64,000 nt of DNA from Aspidiotus rigidus (taxonomy: Eukaryota > Arthropoda > Insecta > Hemiptera > Diaspididae), in the NCBI GenBank assembly GCA_035079385.1, contig JAVHKY010000013.1, positions 8,802,001 through 8,866,000 on the forward strand. Direction: 5' to 3'. Below the pieces are notes generated by a model. It saw nothing but the letters and a program-made list of their open reading frames with translations, did not search any database and was not told the DNA's origin. Positions 1 through 12,205 of the stretch are shown one piece after another. The position numbers were made by a program, and so were the translations under genes. Each line of letters opens with the position of its first letter. Within the stretch, counting starts at the first letter, position 1.

Positions 1-640
1 AAGTAATTCCACGCGTCTTGCGTATGTACGTTTCTCGGATAGTTTTCCCTTCCCCTTATTTTCGACCTTTAACATACAAAACTTCTGAAAATACGAAATC
101 TCTTCGTTACTTATATTTGTAGTTATACGACGTTATGTCCCAAACTCCTCTGGGAACAGGATGAAACAGGATTACACTGTTGGAAGTAGACATGCAGCGA
201 TATTTTTCATCGAAAATCGGAATTTAAAGGTTAAGCATTACCTTGAAGCCTGAAAATCAGCCAGCCGACAAAAACTCGGTAAAGTTGGGTATTCGATTGG
301 GCAAGACGAAAACGAAACGAGTCACAAGGAGGAAGGGTAAGTCACCGCGGAATAAAAACGTATACTTTTACCAGAGTGGGACGTGATAAAGATTAATCTG
401 AATCAAAAAGCGTAACTTCACATATCAGTATAAAATATCGAATTACAGATGAAACTTTCAGACGCCTCGTACCATTCACGAAAAGGGTAAACGGATAAAA
501 CTTCATTTGCAATCTAGTAAACCACGAAAAACAGAACACCAAAAAACTTTCTGGTTTAGTTTTTTTTTTTTTACGCGATGGTACACTACTCCTTGAACAT
601 ATTTTCTATATGTAAAGGGATTTCAAAATAAATAGGTATA
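1..640. other. No gene seen
   Basis: AT-rich sequence with no open frame of note, no recognisable repeat partner elsewhere in the window and no RNA-like fold that I could support. Confidence 0.5.
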
Positions 641-1329
641 TGAATGAAAGAAAAAATGAACGAAAAAAGTCGGTTCGTTCATCAATGAGAAAATATTTGC
701 GCTTCAAAGGCTTTAGCCGGATGAGGGCGGAAAATGGCCTTGGTCGAAAAATGTTTCAAATATTCGTCAAAATGTTGTCCCCTTTGGACACATCAGCTCA
801 CCCACAGGGGCTGCGAAGTCATTTTTAGGCCAAAAATCCAAATAGCCTGTATCTCTGGCAATAATGATCGCACAGCAATGAAACTTGAGGACATTTTAGT
901 ATGTGAATGTTCAACCATGGTATTTTTTTCAAAAAAAATCATTCACATTTTCCTTAGTTGCTAGCAATAAAAAAATTTTAAAAAATCAGAGGGGGGAGTG
1001 GCACCTGGGGAAAATCATTGGATTCGAAGCGCCATACCTTCTACTACAACATACATTAGTACCATAGTCCTCGATGAGGTGGAACATTCCCAAGAAAATC
1101 AATATTTAAGGAATTACTGTGATTTTTCCATGGTTAGCGGGGTGAACTACGACTGCTACCGCAATAGACCGCGTGAAATCAATAGTCAATGTTCGAGCTG
1201 AAAAAAACGCACTCTCCTCCATGGGATAAAATGGGAATGTAGATAGATTAAAAATATATTTTCAGTATTTCGTTTATCGATTTGATCAATTCTTATGTAG
1301 ACACATCCACGGATTAGGTGGAGTGCGTT

Positions 1330-2660
1330 AGATTGAGCCAGTCGCTGGAACAGTCTGGAAACAGTAGAGAAGTGAGAAAATCTACTTTTTCACCCTAGAG
1401 ACCCGTGAGTTTTGGTATTTTATTCATCAATATTAGATCGATTATAATGTAAACACGTCCACCGAGTTCGAAAAAAATAGCCCAAAAATCCTCCAACCGC
1501 TGGAACGTTCTGGAAATGACAAAAAATTGAGAAAATCCAGTTTTTCAACCTGAAGGACCGTGTATCCATCAAGTAGTTCAAATCTTATGTAAATGCATCC
1601 GCCAAGTTGGAAAAACATGGTCAATAAATTCTCCAGTCGCTGAAACGGTTTTGAAATTGTATGAAATCCGGAGAATCCACTTTTGGGGGCGTCCATAAAT
1701 TACATGAGGCCTTTTTGGGAGGGAGGGGGTCCACTCAAGTCTCACCAAAACTCTCGTGAGGGGGAGGAGGGGTGCCGACAAATCCCACGTAATTTTTTTC
1801 TCATACAAATACATTCTAAAATATTGCCAAACTGGCTTAAATTTAATAAAAACTAGTTCTTTTTGAATAGGTATAAGATGTGATCAAGAAAATTACGTTT
1901 TTTAAATAGATAAACGCAATTAAGCACAGATAAACGTATATAAAGCAAAAATACGCATTCTGGAAAATCTTACGCGAGATGAGAGGGGCGAGGTCAAGGA
2001 AAATCTCATGATATCTCACCAAGGGGGGAGAGGGGGGGTCGAAAAATCACAAAAATCGCCTCACGTAATTTATGGGCGCCCCCTTTTCAACTTACAGAAC
2101 TGCAATTTCTCATATTTCGTTAATCAATTAGGTCACTTCTTAGTCACATCCGCCGAGTTGGAAAAAAATGGTCAATAAATTCTCCAGTCGCTGGAACGGT
2201 CTAGAAATAGTACCAAATCCAGAAAATTCACTTTTTCAATATGAGAGCCACGATTTTTGGTATTTTGTTTATCAATTAGGTCAAATCTTATGTAAATACC
2301 TCCGCCTAGTTTGGAAAACATAGTCAACCAGTAGCTGGAATAGTCTGAAAATGAAAAATTGAAGTGATTTTTTATATTCTATTTATCAACAAGGTCAACT
2401 TTCATGTAAACACGTCCCTACTTCGAAAAAAAATAGTGAATAAATTCTCCAGTCGCTGGAACAGTCTGAAAATAGTGAAAAATTGAATATATCCACTTTT
2501 ACAACCAGGAGAACCGTGGTTTTTTATATTCTTTTTATCAATAAGTTGAATTTTTTATGTAAACACGTCCGCCAAGTTGGAAAAAAAGGGTCAATAAATT
2601 CTCCAGTCGCTGGAACGGTCTAGAAACAGTAGAAAATCGAGGAAGGCTACTTTTTTCAAC
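1330..2660 (+). repeat. Tandem ~140-bp subrepeats, left arm
   Basis: The word (CT)CCAGTCGCTGGAA recurs near 1350, 1492, 1632, 2189, 2327, 2449 and 2600, each followed by a weakly conserved GAAAATC...CACTTTTTCAACC...GTGAGTTTTGGTATTTT block. Subtracting the 399-bp MITE, the spacing is about 122-151 bp. The inverted counterparts in the right arm lie near 2947, 3100 and 3482, so the arms differ in repeat number. Confidence 0.75.
1685..2083. mobile_element. MITE (399 bp) nested in the foldback element
   Basis: It starts GGGGGCGTCCATAAATTACA and ends with the near-perfect complement (GTAATTTATGGGCGCCCCC). The flanks are TTTT on both sides (1681-1684 and 2084-2087). Removing the element plus one TTTT restores the subrepeat wording CCACTTTTCAAC found in the neighbouring repeat units. 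There is no coding capacity. The superfamily is not determined. Confidence 0.8.
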
Positions 2661-4031
2661 CTTGCCTATTATATAGACTACATGTCAATATCATATGACT
2701 AGATCCCTACTATGTCATCTACAAAAATTTTAAGTCCTATATTACCTTCCAGCAAAGCTCAGCGTGATACTTATCAGTACCTCCATGATCATAAAAATAC
2801 TAATGCACTATATGTATATCGACAACTTAAGTAGGTCCATACTGAGTCAACTGTAAAAATTCGAAGTCCAACATTGTCTCCCAGCAAACCAAAACGGTCC
2901 TCCAGGTTGAAAAAGTTGAGTGTCTCGATTATTCGTCATTTGCAGAACGTGCCAGCGGCTGGAGAATTTTTTGACCATTTTTTCAAACTCGACGGTCATG
3001 TTTACTGAAGAATCGACCTAATTGATGAACGAAATACCTGAACTCACGGTTTTATATGTTGAAAAAGTGGATTTTCTCGACTTTTCATCTTTTTCAGACC
3101 ATTCCAGCAACTGGAGAATTTATTGACTATTTTTTTCGAACTCGATGGACGTGTTTACCTAAAAATTGACCTGGTTGATGAACGAAATACCAAAACTCAC
3201 GGTCCTCCAGTTTGAAAAAATGGATTTTTCCAATTATTTGTCATTTCCTAAACGTTTAAATGACCTTCGAGTGCAAATTTTGCTGAACGAGGCGTAGCCG
3301 AGGGAAGTTAATTGCACGAGAAGTCATTTACCGCTTGTTTTCACAAGTTGCGTACGATATTTTACTGTATAAAGAACGTTAAATTTTCATTCCATTTACC
3401 GCCTTGCATGCAGTAAAATACCAAAACTCACGGTCCACCGGGTGAAAAAGTGGATTTTCTCACTTCTCTACTGTTTTCAGACTGTTCCAGCGACTGGAGA
3501 ATTTTTCAACTATTTTTCTCAATCTAACGCACTCCACCTAATCCGTGGATGTGTTTACATAAGAATTGATCAAATCGATAAACGAAATACTGAAAATATG
3601 TTTTTGGTCTATCAACATTCTCATTTTATCCCATGGAGGAGAGTGCGTATTTTTCAGCTCGAACATTGACTATTGATTTCACGCGGTCTATTGCGGTAGC
3701 AATCGTAGTTCACCCCGCTAACCATGGAAAAATCACAGCAATTCCTTAAATATTGATTTTTTTGGGAATGTTGCACCTCACCGACGACTATGGTACTAAT
3801 GTATGTTGTGGTAGAAGGTATGGCGCTTCCATGAATGATTTTCCCCAGGTGCCTCCCCCCGATTTTTTTTTTATATTCGAGTTTGAAGTTTGGTTATTGA
3901 GGAAAATATGAATGATTTTTTTCGAAAAAAATACCATGGATAAACGTTCACATATACTAAAATGTCCCCAAGTCCCTATGCTGTGCGATCATTATTGTCT
4001 GAGATACAGCCATTTGGATTTTAGGCCTAAA

Positions 4032-4577
4032 TAGTATATTTCATGACAAGGTGCGAAAGCGACGTTTTGAGTGACGAGTTCGGTGTAGTTGCGACGCGAG
4101 TCGAAGACGAGCGGAGCAAGCCGAACGAGTCACTCGAGTCGCTTCGCTCCTTGTATGTATTGGAAGATTTTTTTTATAACGACGGCTACGAGTGTGCGTT
4201 TTTTGTTTTGTCGTCAACTCGTCACCCGGTCGCCGTTGCACGCAATTTCTCCTGCTGCTAACATAGAACATTATCACCCACTATCGATATGGAGCAATGT
4301 GGCGCAGCTGGTATTGCAACGGCTTGCGAAGTCAGGAGTGCGTGGTTCGAGCCCCGATCGCGGAGACAAAAAAAAACTAATAAAGGGAAAATGGCCGTCG
4401 AGAATGGAGCGGGCAGAAAAGTGTGAATTCAGGGTGGTAATGTAGCAAGCGGGCGGTAAAATGAGAGAAGACGATAGAAAAGGAAATAGACGACCTGCAA
4501 AGTAAATGAGTTCTCAAACAGCTACTTTCGCACCTAAAATCGACCAACAAAAAACGCACTTTCGTAGCAGAAGTTAT
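4032..4577 (+). mobile_element. tRNA-derived SINE-like insertion in the right foldback arm
   Basis: The right arm reads ...GATTTTAGGCCTAAA then resumes AAAATGACTTTGCAG at about 4578, whereas the left arm has the continuous complement, so about 545 bp were inserted. Inside, 4291-4364 is tRNA-like: an A box (TGGCGCAGCTGG) and a B box (GGTTCGAGCCC) at the right spacing. Upstream of the tRNA part (4070-4138) is a GC-rich inverted repeat (GAGTGACGAGTTCGG / CCGAACGAGTCACTC). The tRNA part is internal rather than at the 5' end, so this may be a composite of two small elements. Confidence 0.6.
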
Positions 4578-4813
4578 AAAAAATGACTTTGCAGTTCATG
4601 TGGGTGAGCGGATGGGTCCAATTTTTTGGGTTTCGAGTTTTCTCATTGGGGACAACATTTTGCGAGCCATCGTTCAGAAATATTGATTATGCTTATCTCG
4701 ATGTTTTGTAAAGTAAAGGATACCTTCCCCATTTTCGTACATCCTTCAAATAATTAATTTGAAGTTTTAATTGAATAATTGGCAAAATAATATTAGTTAT
4801 GGGTTGCACGAAA

Positions 4814-5020
4814 CAATAGATCGATTTTCCGTGACGTCACATCACTGATACCTGTAGGCAAAAGCACATCAGCTTCCAGCAGCTTCGCTGATGATAGCAT
4901 AGGAACATTTCGATCATTAATTCATGCCCAAAAGAACAGAATTGTATGGAAGTCGATATGCCGTTTGCTGAAGTATGCATGTTGTTAATAGATATGACGT
5001 CACAGAAAATTGCTTCATTG
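4814..5020. mobile_element. MITE of the TGACGTCA-end family, copy 1
   Basis: The ends are CAATAGATCGATTTTCCGTG and the complement of CAGAAAATTGCTTCATTG, each running into TGACGTCA. The internal words CAGCAGC and GAACATTTCGATCATTAATTCAT match the larger copy at 47974-48363. Non-coding. Confidence 0.6.
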
Positions 5021-5029
5021 CCAGTCTAC

Positions 5030-6390
5030 ATTGCAAGGCAGAAGAACAGAGGAGAGAGGGATACTCCAAAAAGTAAATATGCCAAATACAATCTATATAA
5101 TTTAAAATAAACTACAGAATCTTTCAACGGTAGGATCTCTTTTCTACTTTCACCTCAACAAGTTCTATCTTCAATAGTCTTCTCATATGATCTTTTTTGA
5201 GCATTTCACTTTCAATCTTCTGTTAGTCTTGCATACAGAGGCAGGAGGCTAAGGTGGAAAGTAAAAGCATCGTCGTAAATTACGTTTGTAAATGTCTGAT
5301 CATAAATTTTCAGTTGTACTTCTAGCACTAAATTCTTCTGCAATAAGCATAAAATTTTCAATTGTCCCGTTTTCTACTGCATTCTCACACATTACGCCAG
5401 GTGTGCCACTATAGTCGCGAAAAACATGCGTGAAATTTTAATTGCTAAAGTAGTCGTTCGCTCGGAGTCTTCTCACGATTTATGAGTGAGAAGGCGAGTA
5501 AAAGTTCGTTTCGAGAGGAAGTCCGTTTGAATACCGCTGCAATAATTTGCGCAGCATATTATGACGTGCACGACCATTCGAAAGTTTCTCATCTCGGTGG
5601 AGGGAGGTGCGGTGAGCGCGATAATTCTTCTTCACAAATTTCGTAAAGGGTTTTTCCGTGTGCGCGAGTACCCGTCTGCCCCGTCCGGATAATGAATAAA
5701 AGATATCGCGCACAAGTGTAAAAGCGCCGACAGTTGAACGCGAATTTCACGAAAATATCTTTTTGAACAATAAATCAAAATTTTGATGACGCGAAAAGCA
5801 TGCAACGCCTCATCGCTGTCTTCTACGCTCCAAACGTATGTGTTCGCATAATATTATATATGAAATTCGAATAGCATTTCGTAGCATCTTTTGTAAAAAC
5901 ATTTCATAATGTACGATTAACTATTCGTTTCCTCACTCTTTCTTAAAGATGTGCTGTGGCGAGAAGAGGTGGAGGAGGAGGAGAAGAGTAAGAAAAATTG
6001 ATTTTAGGCTCGACGAAATTTCTGAATCATTTAATGACGCAATGAAAATGTCTATAAAGGAAGTGATTTATGACACCAGACATATATACATGTCATCTAT
6101 ACGAGAGTACTAAAATATAGGAGGGAGTAAACTTTCTAAATCAGATATTCTTTTCTATTGTCGAAAAACACAGATGAGTATCTGTTATTAGAAAAGAGAT
6201 TTTAGAGGAGATTTATTCACAACTCTGTTCATATCAATAGCAGAAATTCTACCAAACTTCCTCCGCCTTACACAGCTTGAAGGCCAAAATTTTCTCAAGT
6301 TCGTACCTATTAAAAAAGAAAAATGCCCAAACTGCAATTCGAAAAAGCTCTCGAAAAACTAATTGAGCAAAACATCTAGTCTAGACCGAC
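5030..6390. other. No gene seen
   Basis: There is a moderately GC-richer patch near 5480-5720 with a short minus-strand frame that shows no family resemblance. The rest is AT-rich. Nothing else could be supported. Confidence 0.4.
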
Positions 6391-6394
6391 ACTT

Positions 6395-8818
6395 CAAAAC
6401 CACACACGTGGAACACGAACGGCCTGAGGCAGCGTACTCGGGAACTCAAAATATTTCTCAATAGCAACTGCATCGATATTGCACTAGTCGGTGAAACTCA
6501 CTACACTCGTAAGGATTGTCTCAAAATGCCAGGCTTTACAGCTTACTGGACGACGCATCCGGGGAGGTACAGGAATACTGGTCAAGGCGAACATGAACCA
6601 CTATGAGCTAAAAGATTTCAGCTACGACTACCTGCAAGTTACCGTCATTTCAGTTCAACTTAGAAAGGTCAACCTCTAACTATAGCAGCATATTATTGTC
6701 CACCCAAGTTCAAAATATACATCGCTCGACGTTTTCAGACAACTCGGTCCAAAATTTACAATTGGAGGAGACTACAATGTCAAGCATTTTCCTTGGGGCT
6801 GACGCCTAATAACCCCCTAGCAAGGCCCAAGAACTACTCAAAGCCATAAACTCGTTCTCATGCGGCCTTTCATCTGCCTTGGTGTAGACCCTGAGTTCTG
6901 GTACAATCAGGAAAAAGAAGAAACCCCCCTTGAGTAACAAAAATACCAACTGTGATGATTTTCGAGGAAAATTACGTAATCTGATCGACCTAAGGTGAAG
7001 TTCAATTCTAGAGAGGAGCTGGAATTCGACTAGTCCATGAAACCGCAGCTAGCTCTACACCACCACCACCAAAAAAAACCTCCAACTTATGCAGCAAGCT
7101 ATATCCATGACTCAAAGCTCGCAAACATTGGCACACGTAACCTTGCTTGCAAGAATGCAACCAATAGAATCAGCAACCAGCTCAACAGAAGCATCAAGAA
7201 GTTCAGACAGGACAGCTTTCATGATTACCTAGAAAACTTGAGCCCCGAAGCAGAAAACGAATGTTCGTTATGGAGACTTCGGCGCATATCCCACCACTGA
7301 AAACCCACTCAGGAAAGTGGAGCAGATCTTGAGAAGACAAAGTTTGGCTTTTTGTACAGCACCAAGAAACCACATTCCAGCCCCACGACATGCAACCTCA
7401 GGTCAACACCACCATAAACTACCAAAAAGAAGTCCAGGTCAAGCTAGTGACACCACAAGAAGTGATTAACGAAATTAAGAAATTGAACCCGAGGAAAGCG
7501 CCAGGAACTGATGCGATCTCACCTGAAATTCTGAATGCTAAAATACCTCTGCAATGCCAGTATCAGACTATAGTATGTAACCAAGTGTCTCAAAGCAGCA
7601 GACATAATAATAATAATCAAGAAACCTGGAAAACTTCTAACAGAGAAGGAGTTATACAGACAGATATCTCTGCTCTCAGCTATTGCCAAGTTACTAAAAA
7701 AAAATCCTTGTTAAACGCATCAAACCTCAAGTAGAGGTAGCCAACTTCAAATTTGGATTTAGATCTCGTCATGTGCCTGTTAAACAAATACACAGAGTTG
7801 TCGCGAACATCGAAAGAGCCGTGGATGAAAAAATGTACTGTGCGGCAATCTTCATTGATGTGGCACAAGCCTTCAATAAGGTATGGCACGACGGACTCCA
7901 ATATAAAATGAAACGTACAACAATGTAAGTTATTTGAATCTGACCTATCTGAAAGGGCTTTCAGAGTTTTCCACTAGGAGGCAAAATTGGGCTATCACCC
8001 AATAGCTGCTGGTGTGCTGCAGGGTAGCGTTTTGGGCCTGCTTCTATACCTTTTGTACATCTCACCAGAAACTGGAAATGCCACCTTCGCTGATGATACA
8101 GCAATCACGGCAACCAGTGAATCGCAACAGATTGCTACAGACCACCTGCAGTTAGCAATTAGCAGGGTAGTTGAATGGGCTCAAAAGTAGAATATTGAGC
8201 TACACGCTCAGAAAACTGTGCATGTCACATTTGTTCTTCGCCACAGAGATACCCACTATTGTGTATACATCAGTGGCGTTCAGATCCAATAAAGGGAATC
8301 AGCGAAGTACTCACGACGCCACTTAGATTCTAGGCTAATCTGGAAACCCCACCTAAAACAGAAAGTTTCCCAAATAAAGCAGCATCCTCTAAAAAACCCA
8401 TCTACCAGGGTATCTTCAAACCCAAATGGACATATGGTATCGAATTATGAGGATGCACCAAACCGTCTGGTCATACAGAGATACCAAAATAAGTTCCTCC
8501 GTATTATCACCAATGCCATCTGTTACTCGCCAAATGAAGACCTACATAAAGATCTCAATATCAAACCCGTCAATGAAGTGATTCGACTCTACGTGCTGAA
8601 GTACGAGAGAAGATTCCTGAAGCATCCACACAGTGAGGCAATTCAAGTACTGGACGTCCAATACGATGTGCGCAGGCTGAAGCGTAGCAAACGGCATTGG
8701 CTAGCTCAATGATTATTTTTAAAGACTCGACCGATGGGTCGGGGTAATAGAGATAATTTAAATACCTTTTGTTACAATATTTAAGACAGCTTTAAAATAA
8801 ATAAAATAAAATATAGCT
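6395..8818 (+). mobile_element. Jockey-clade non-LTR retrotransposon, decayed
   Basis: Reading through frameshifts gives an endonuclease start (TWNTNGLRQRTRELK, then ALVGETHYT near 6480), an endonuclease middle (GGTGILVKANMNHY near 6560), a reverse transcriptase core (EIKKLNPRKAPGTDAISPE at about 7460-7530; IFIDVAQAFNKVWHDGL near 7850; the catalytic block FADDTA at about 8091) and the conserved Jockey tail (IQRYQNKFLRIITNA near 8475, then PVNEVIRLYVLKYERR). It ends in an A-rich AAATAAATAAAATAAAA tract at about 8795-8815. The many stops and frameshifts show a dead copy. The beginning is 5' truncated, as is usual for LINE copies. Confidence 0.9.
7390..8712 (+). pseudogene. Jockey reverse transcriptase ORF2 remnant
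   Basis: This is the RT part of the Jockey copy: fingers/palm motif with KAPGTD at about 7500, a QGSVLG block (8020-8035), the FADD active site in place of the commoner YADD, and a C-terminal region after the RT palm. The reading frame breaks at least three times between 7550 and 8430, so no RT can be made. Confidence 0.85.
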
Positions 8819-10650
8819 TATAGGTCAACATTTTTCCCATCTCCTGCTCGATGGTGATAATTTTCTAAAGCGTCCTTCCGTCTTGTCTATTTAAGTTGAA
8901 GGTCGAAATTTCTTGAAGTCCTGTTCATTCTTCAGGGATCGAAGGAACAGTTCTCTATACTTTCCATGAAGTAAAAATCGCTCCTCAGCGGGAGTACTCG
9001 TATATACTTGAGTTCAACAACAAACCGATACAACGCTACAAATCAAGGTTTGCAGACTCATCTTCTTATAAATCTACCCAATTTGTAAAAGCTCTTCATA
9101 ATGCTTTTAATTTCGATATCTCACTGGCCTCGATGAGTTCTCGATTCCATTATGATAAAAGTTCAAGGCAAAATTCTCTCGAATAAGAAATAAATTACAC
9201 TTACAAACGATTCAGACACGGCAACTCCTTCAATTTTAAGAATTCGTTACATTATTAGAATTTTTCTAACGAACAACACGATGCTACACAGTACCCACTC
9301 TAAAAGTCGGTTGTAGATTCTCGAGCAAAAGTGTCTTCTGTATTCTTGTGTAGAGTGTTCTTTTTTCGCTAGTCGAGAGCAGAGGACAACGATTGACCGC
9401 AAATACAATCGGAGCCACAACGCGATAAATAAACTGGCGAAGATGAAGAAAAAACTACGCTATTACACCGTCTGAGTTGGTATAAATTATCGTTTTCAAT
9501 GGTCACTAGTTGAAAGAGGATGGAAAACGGTATTCTGAAGAAGAAACGAAGAATAAGAGAAAAAAAAAGAGGAGGAAAAAGCGAAAAGGAAATATAAAGG
9601 ATAATTTAATGCCGTTAAGGGGCAGGAGTAAAACGTATTTTCTTCGCCAAAAATAAAGGAAACTTTACCGACGTTAAAGAAACATTTCGAGGAATTTAAC
9701 GAAGGCGAAGAGGAGGAGAGGGAAGACAAAATTGAAGATGTTTTGTTCCAAAAATTCGTACACAAGTAACGATTTCTGCGTTCTTAATGAAAGAAAACTC
9801 CGAAAAAAGGATGTGAAAGTAAACAGTTGAAATATAATAGGATTTTATCTCATATGTACACAAGAGGGTGAGAGTTCAAGGGGTCGGTCGCCGTAATACT
9901 GATAGAGTGGGTGGAGTCGAACCCCTGGACGGTGTAAAGCGTTGGGCGGAGTTGTATAGCTCACAAATCCTGAGCATATCCTACAATGCGTTACTTTAAT
10001 TTTAAAAGTATCTTTGTAACTTCGCGATCCAGTTTATATGCGTTCACACATTTTTTATGGTTCATACAGCACGCTGTATTTGTATTCCCTTGCTCGCTAT
10101 ATAAATATTGGAATTACGTATAATGGGGCAACTCGTGTCGTCTTTATAACTGGTGCTTGTATGCGCGTGTCTGCTTTCTATTTCAACGGTATACTCTACA
10201 GAACGCACCAAAAAAATTAGGTAAAAGCTTTACGAATTACGATGACTCTTGACGCTCATTAATTCTAACGCAAAACAAAAAGTTCGTCTACGCAATACGC
10301 TCCGATTTTTGATCACCTCTCTGACCAGAACCACTGATGGCTGAGAAGAACTGTTGATGACCGAGTACGGAAGTTGCATAAACAACTGCACTTGACTATG
10401 CAACAAAAAAACTGTTTCAGGGCGATTCTTCAAAGACAAACTCCTTTTTGTGATTGATAGTAAGGAAACCTACATTATTAACAAAAAAATCGCGTGAATT
10501 AGTTCAGGTAGCCTACTGCGATGGAAGGTTTTGGAATATGACTTTTAAAGTCCCAGCTGGCAATGTTAAAATAAATGATCGGGAAAATTTCATTCTACAG
10601 CTGGAAGCTGAGAAAGGAGGGGGTAGAGATATGAAAGTTCATAAATTTAT
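8819..10650. other. No gene seen
   Basis: There are low-complexity A/G-rich stretches near 9500-9740 (they give a serine/phenylalanine-rich minus frame that is compositional). There are no family motifs, tRNA-like sequence or repeat partners. Confidence 0.45.
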
Positions 10651-10659
10651 TCTTAATTT

Positions 10660-11297
10660 TCCTCAAATCTGGGATGTTCAAGAGCGAGTCTTCTCTCGGA
10701 TTTTAGCGCGTACAGTCGAATCACTTCATTGACAGATTTGATGTTGAAATCTTCATGTGAGACTTCATTTGGCGTGTAGCGGAAGGCGTTGGTGATCAAA
10801 CGGAGGGACTTATTTTGGCATCTCTGTATGATCTCAGATGGTTTGGTACATCCCCATAATTCGATACCTTGTGCCCACATGGGTTTGAAGATACTCTAGT
10901 AGATGAGTTTTTTCGAGTTGAATTACATTTCAGAGAGCCGGCCTATCAGCCAATGCTACTTTATTTGGGAAGCTTTCTGTTTTAGGTGGGGTTTCTAGGT
11001 TGGCGTGAGTCCTAGGTACTTCGCTGATTCCCTCTGCTGGGTCTGAACGCCACTGGTGTATACACGATGGTGGAGATCTCTGTTAGTGACATGCACAGTT
11101 TTCTGAGCGTGTAGCTTAATCTACCACCGTTGGGCCCACTCAGTTACTCTGTTAATTGCTTGCTGCAGGCGATCTGTAGCAACCTGTTGCGATTCACTAG
11201 TTGCTGTGTCACCAGCAAAGGTGCCAATTTCAGTTTCTGGCGAGGCTAGGATGTTGGCGGTGTACAACAGGTACAGAAGCGGGCCTAAAATGCTATC
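10660..11297 (-). mobile_element. Jockey-clade fragment, second copy
   Basis: The minus strand from about 11297 to 10660 translates, with frameshifts, as the end of a Jockey RT: ILGPLLYLLYT near 11285, SESQQVATDRLQQAINRV near 11180, KYLGLTPT near 11010, then an intact tail frame at 10653-10880 with GIELWGCTKPSEIIQRCQN and SVNEVIRLYALKSERR. It is close to the copy at 6395-8818. The upstream side abuts the tRNA-like sequence at 11300. Confidence 0.85.
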
Positions 11298-11299
11298 TC

Positions 11300-11373
11300 C
11301 TGACCAGAGCGGGAAACAAACCCGCTACCCCTCGTTTTCATGACGAGTGCGATAAGGACTACGCTACTAGGCC
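11300..11373 (-). other. tRNA-like sequence (pseudo-tRNA/SINE head), inverted copy
   Basis: Read on the minus strand from 11373 it has a D-arm-like GCG...CGC, a perfect 5-bp anticodon stem CTCGT/ACGAG with loop CATGAAA, and a T-arm-like AGCGGGTTTGTTTCCCGCT. The loop lacks U33 and the acceptor stem is weak, so it is not a working tRNA gene. Confidence 0.6.
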
Positions 11374-11635
11374 CTAAGATTAGATTGTCAAATTTCGCCT
11401 TCAGATGGACGCGTACTACCCTCAAAAATAGAAAATACTCCTACCACCGACCTCACGTGATCGCACCGAGATCGCGCCCAAAACACCCAATAAAATAGGC
11501 TCCCCGAGCCACTTTTCGTCACTTCTCTTTCGGCTTCATCCAGCTTACTCTCCTCCTTTCTTACTAGCTCTCTCGCTTCTCTCCTTGCCTTCTTCCTTTT
11601 TTCATAGCTCCTTTCCACAACCTCTTCGGACTGTT

Positions 11636-11795
11636 CGCCGCGGTGCCCGCGGGTATAGTCTACTCTTACTCGGCTCCCTCAGCTTCCCACGCTATCTTTC
11701 TTCGCTTTCCTTTCCCTTCGAATTATTCTCCGCGGTATCCGCGGGTACAACAGCGTATCCCCTCGATTAGCCTCCGCGGTGTCCGCGGGACTAGT
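11636..11795. repeat. Three spaced GC palindromes, CCGCGG..CCGCGGG
   Basis: CCGCGGTGCCCGCGGG (about 11638), CCGCGGTATCCGCGGG (about 11730) and CCGCGGTGTCCGCGGG (about 11774) share the same palindromic core, set in pyrimidine-rich sequence. Function unknown. Confidence 0.6.
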
Positions 11796-12090
11796 CTTCT
11801 CTCCCCCCTCGACTTTGTAGCACCGGCCGATCACTCTCCAGCTTTCTCTTCAGTCTTTAATTCCAGCCAACCGTTCCTCTCCCTTTCTCTCTCACTCATT
11901 TGCTGTCAAATTACTATCAAAGTAAATTGTTATACACCGAAAGAGAATTTTTCTTTATAATGTCGCGTAACGCCGATTCGCCGCCCGGGGCGTTCAAAAG
12001 CCTTCGGAGTCGAAAGGTTCCTAAAATCCCTTCATCGTGGCGTACGGACCGCCGTGCGCAACATTTGTCAGTGAGAGGGTCCGAAGACCA

Positions 12091-12164
12091 CAATATATTA
12101 GGCTGTTGCAAACGCACACCAAGCTTGCGGGCTTTGGTGTGCGTTGCAACAGCCTAATGTATTG
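12091..12164. mobile_element. Minimal hairpin MITE
   Basis: CAATATATTAGGCTGTTGCA... folds on ...GTTGCAACAGCCTAATGTATTG with arms of about 32 bp and a short loop around 12124-12130. The TTAGGCTG termini flanked by TA resemble mariner-type ends. It may be two solo inverted repeats with no interior. Confidence 0.6.
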
Positions 12165-12205
12165 GAACTTCCACCTGAAAGCAAAATACAACGATCTAAT
12201 CTTAG

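Larger units (their letters stand above)
730..4740. mobile_element. Large foldback element with long complex inverted repeats
   Basis: The two halves are imperfect reverse complements. Bases about 730-1440 pair with about 3410-4740, and the inner parts (1330-2660 and 2930-3540) consist of repeats of about 140 bp containing CAGTCGCTGGAACAGTCTG, in opposite orientation on the two sides. The centre, about 2660-2890, is single copy. Examples of paired outer words are the CCATGG-containing blocks at 915 and 3940, and CAAAATGTTGTCCCC at 768 against its complement near 4650. No long coding frame lies inside. This is the architecture of FB-type or Galileo-type foldback transposons; assignment to a superfamily is inference, because exact ends and a target duplication could not be fixed. 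Two younger insertions (1685-2083 and about 4032-4577) interrupt the arms. Confidence 0.8.

Noticed and set aside
998..1201. Small protein frame repeated in inverted form near 3600-3800
   Set aside because: The similarity is that of the foldback arms; the frame is not kept on the other side.
6323..6412. C2H2/BED-like zinc finger (CPNCNS...LDRHFKTTHVEH)
   Set aside because: The reading has a stop inside, and another frame of the same DNA gives the start of the Jockey endonuclease (TWNTNGLRQRTRELK).
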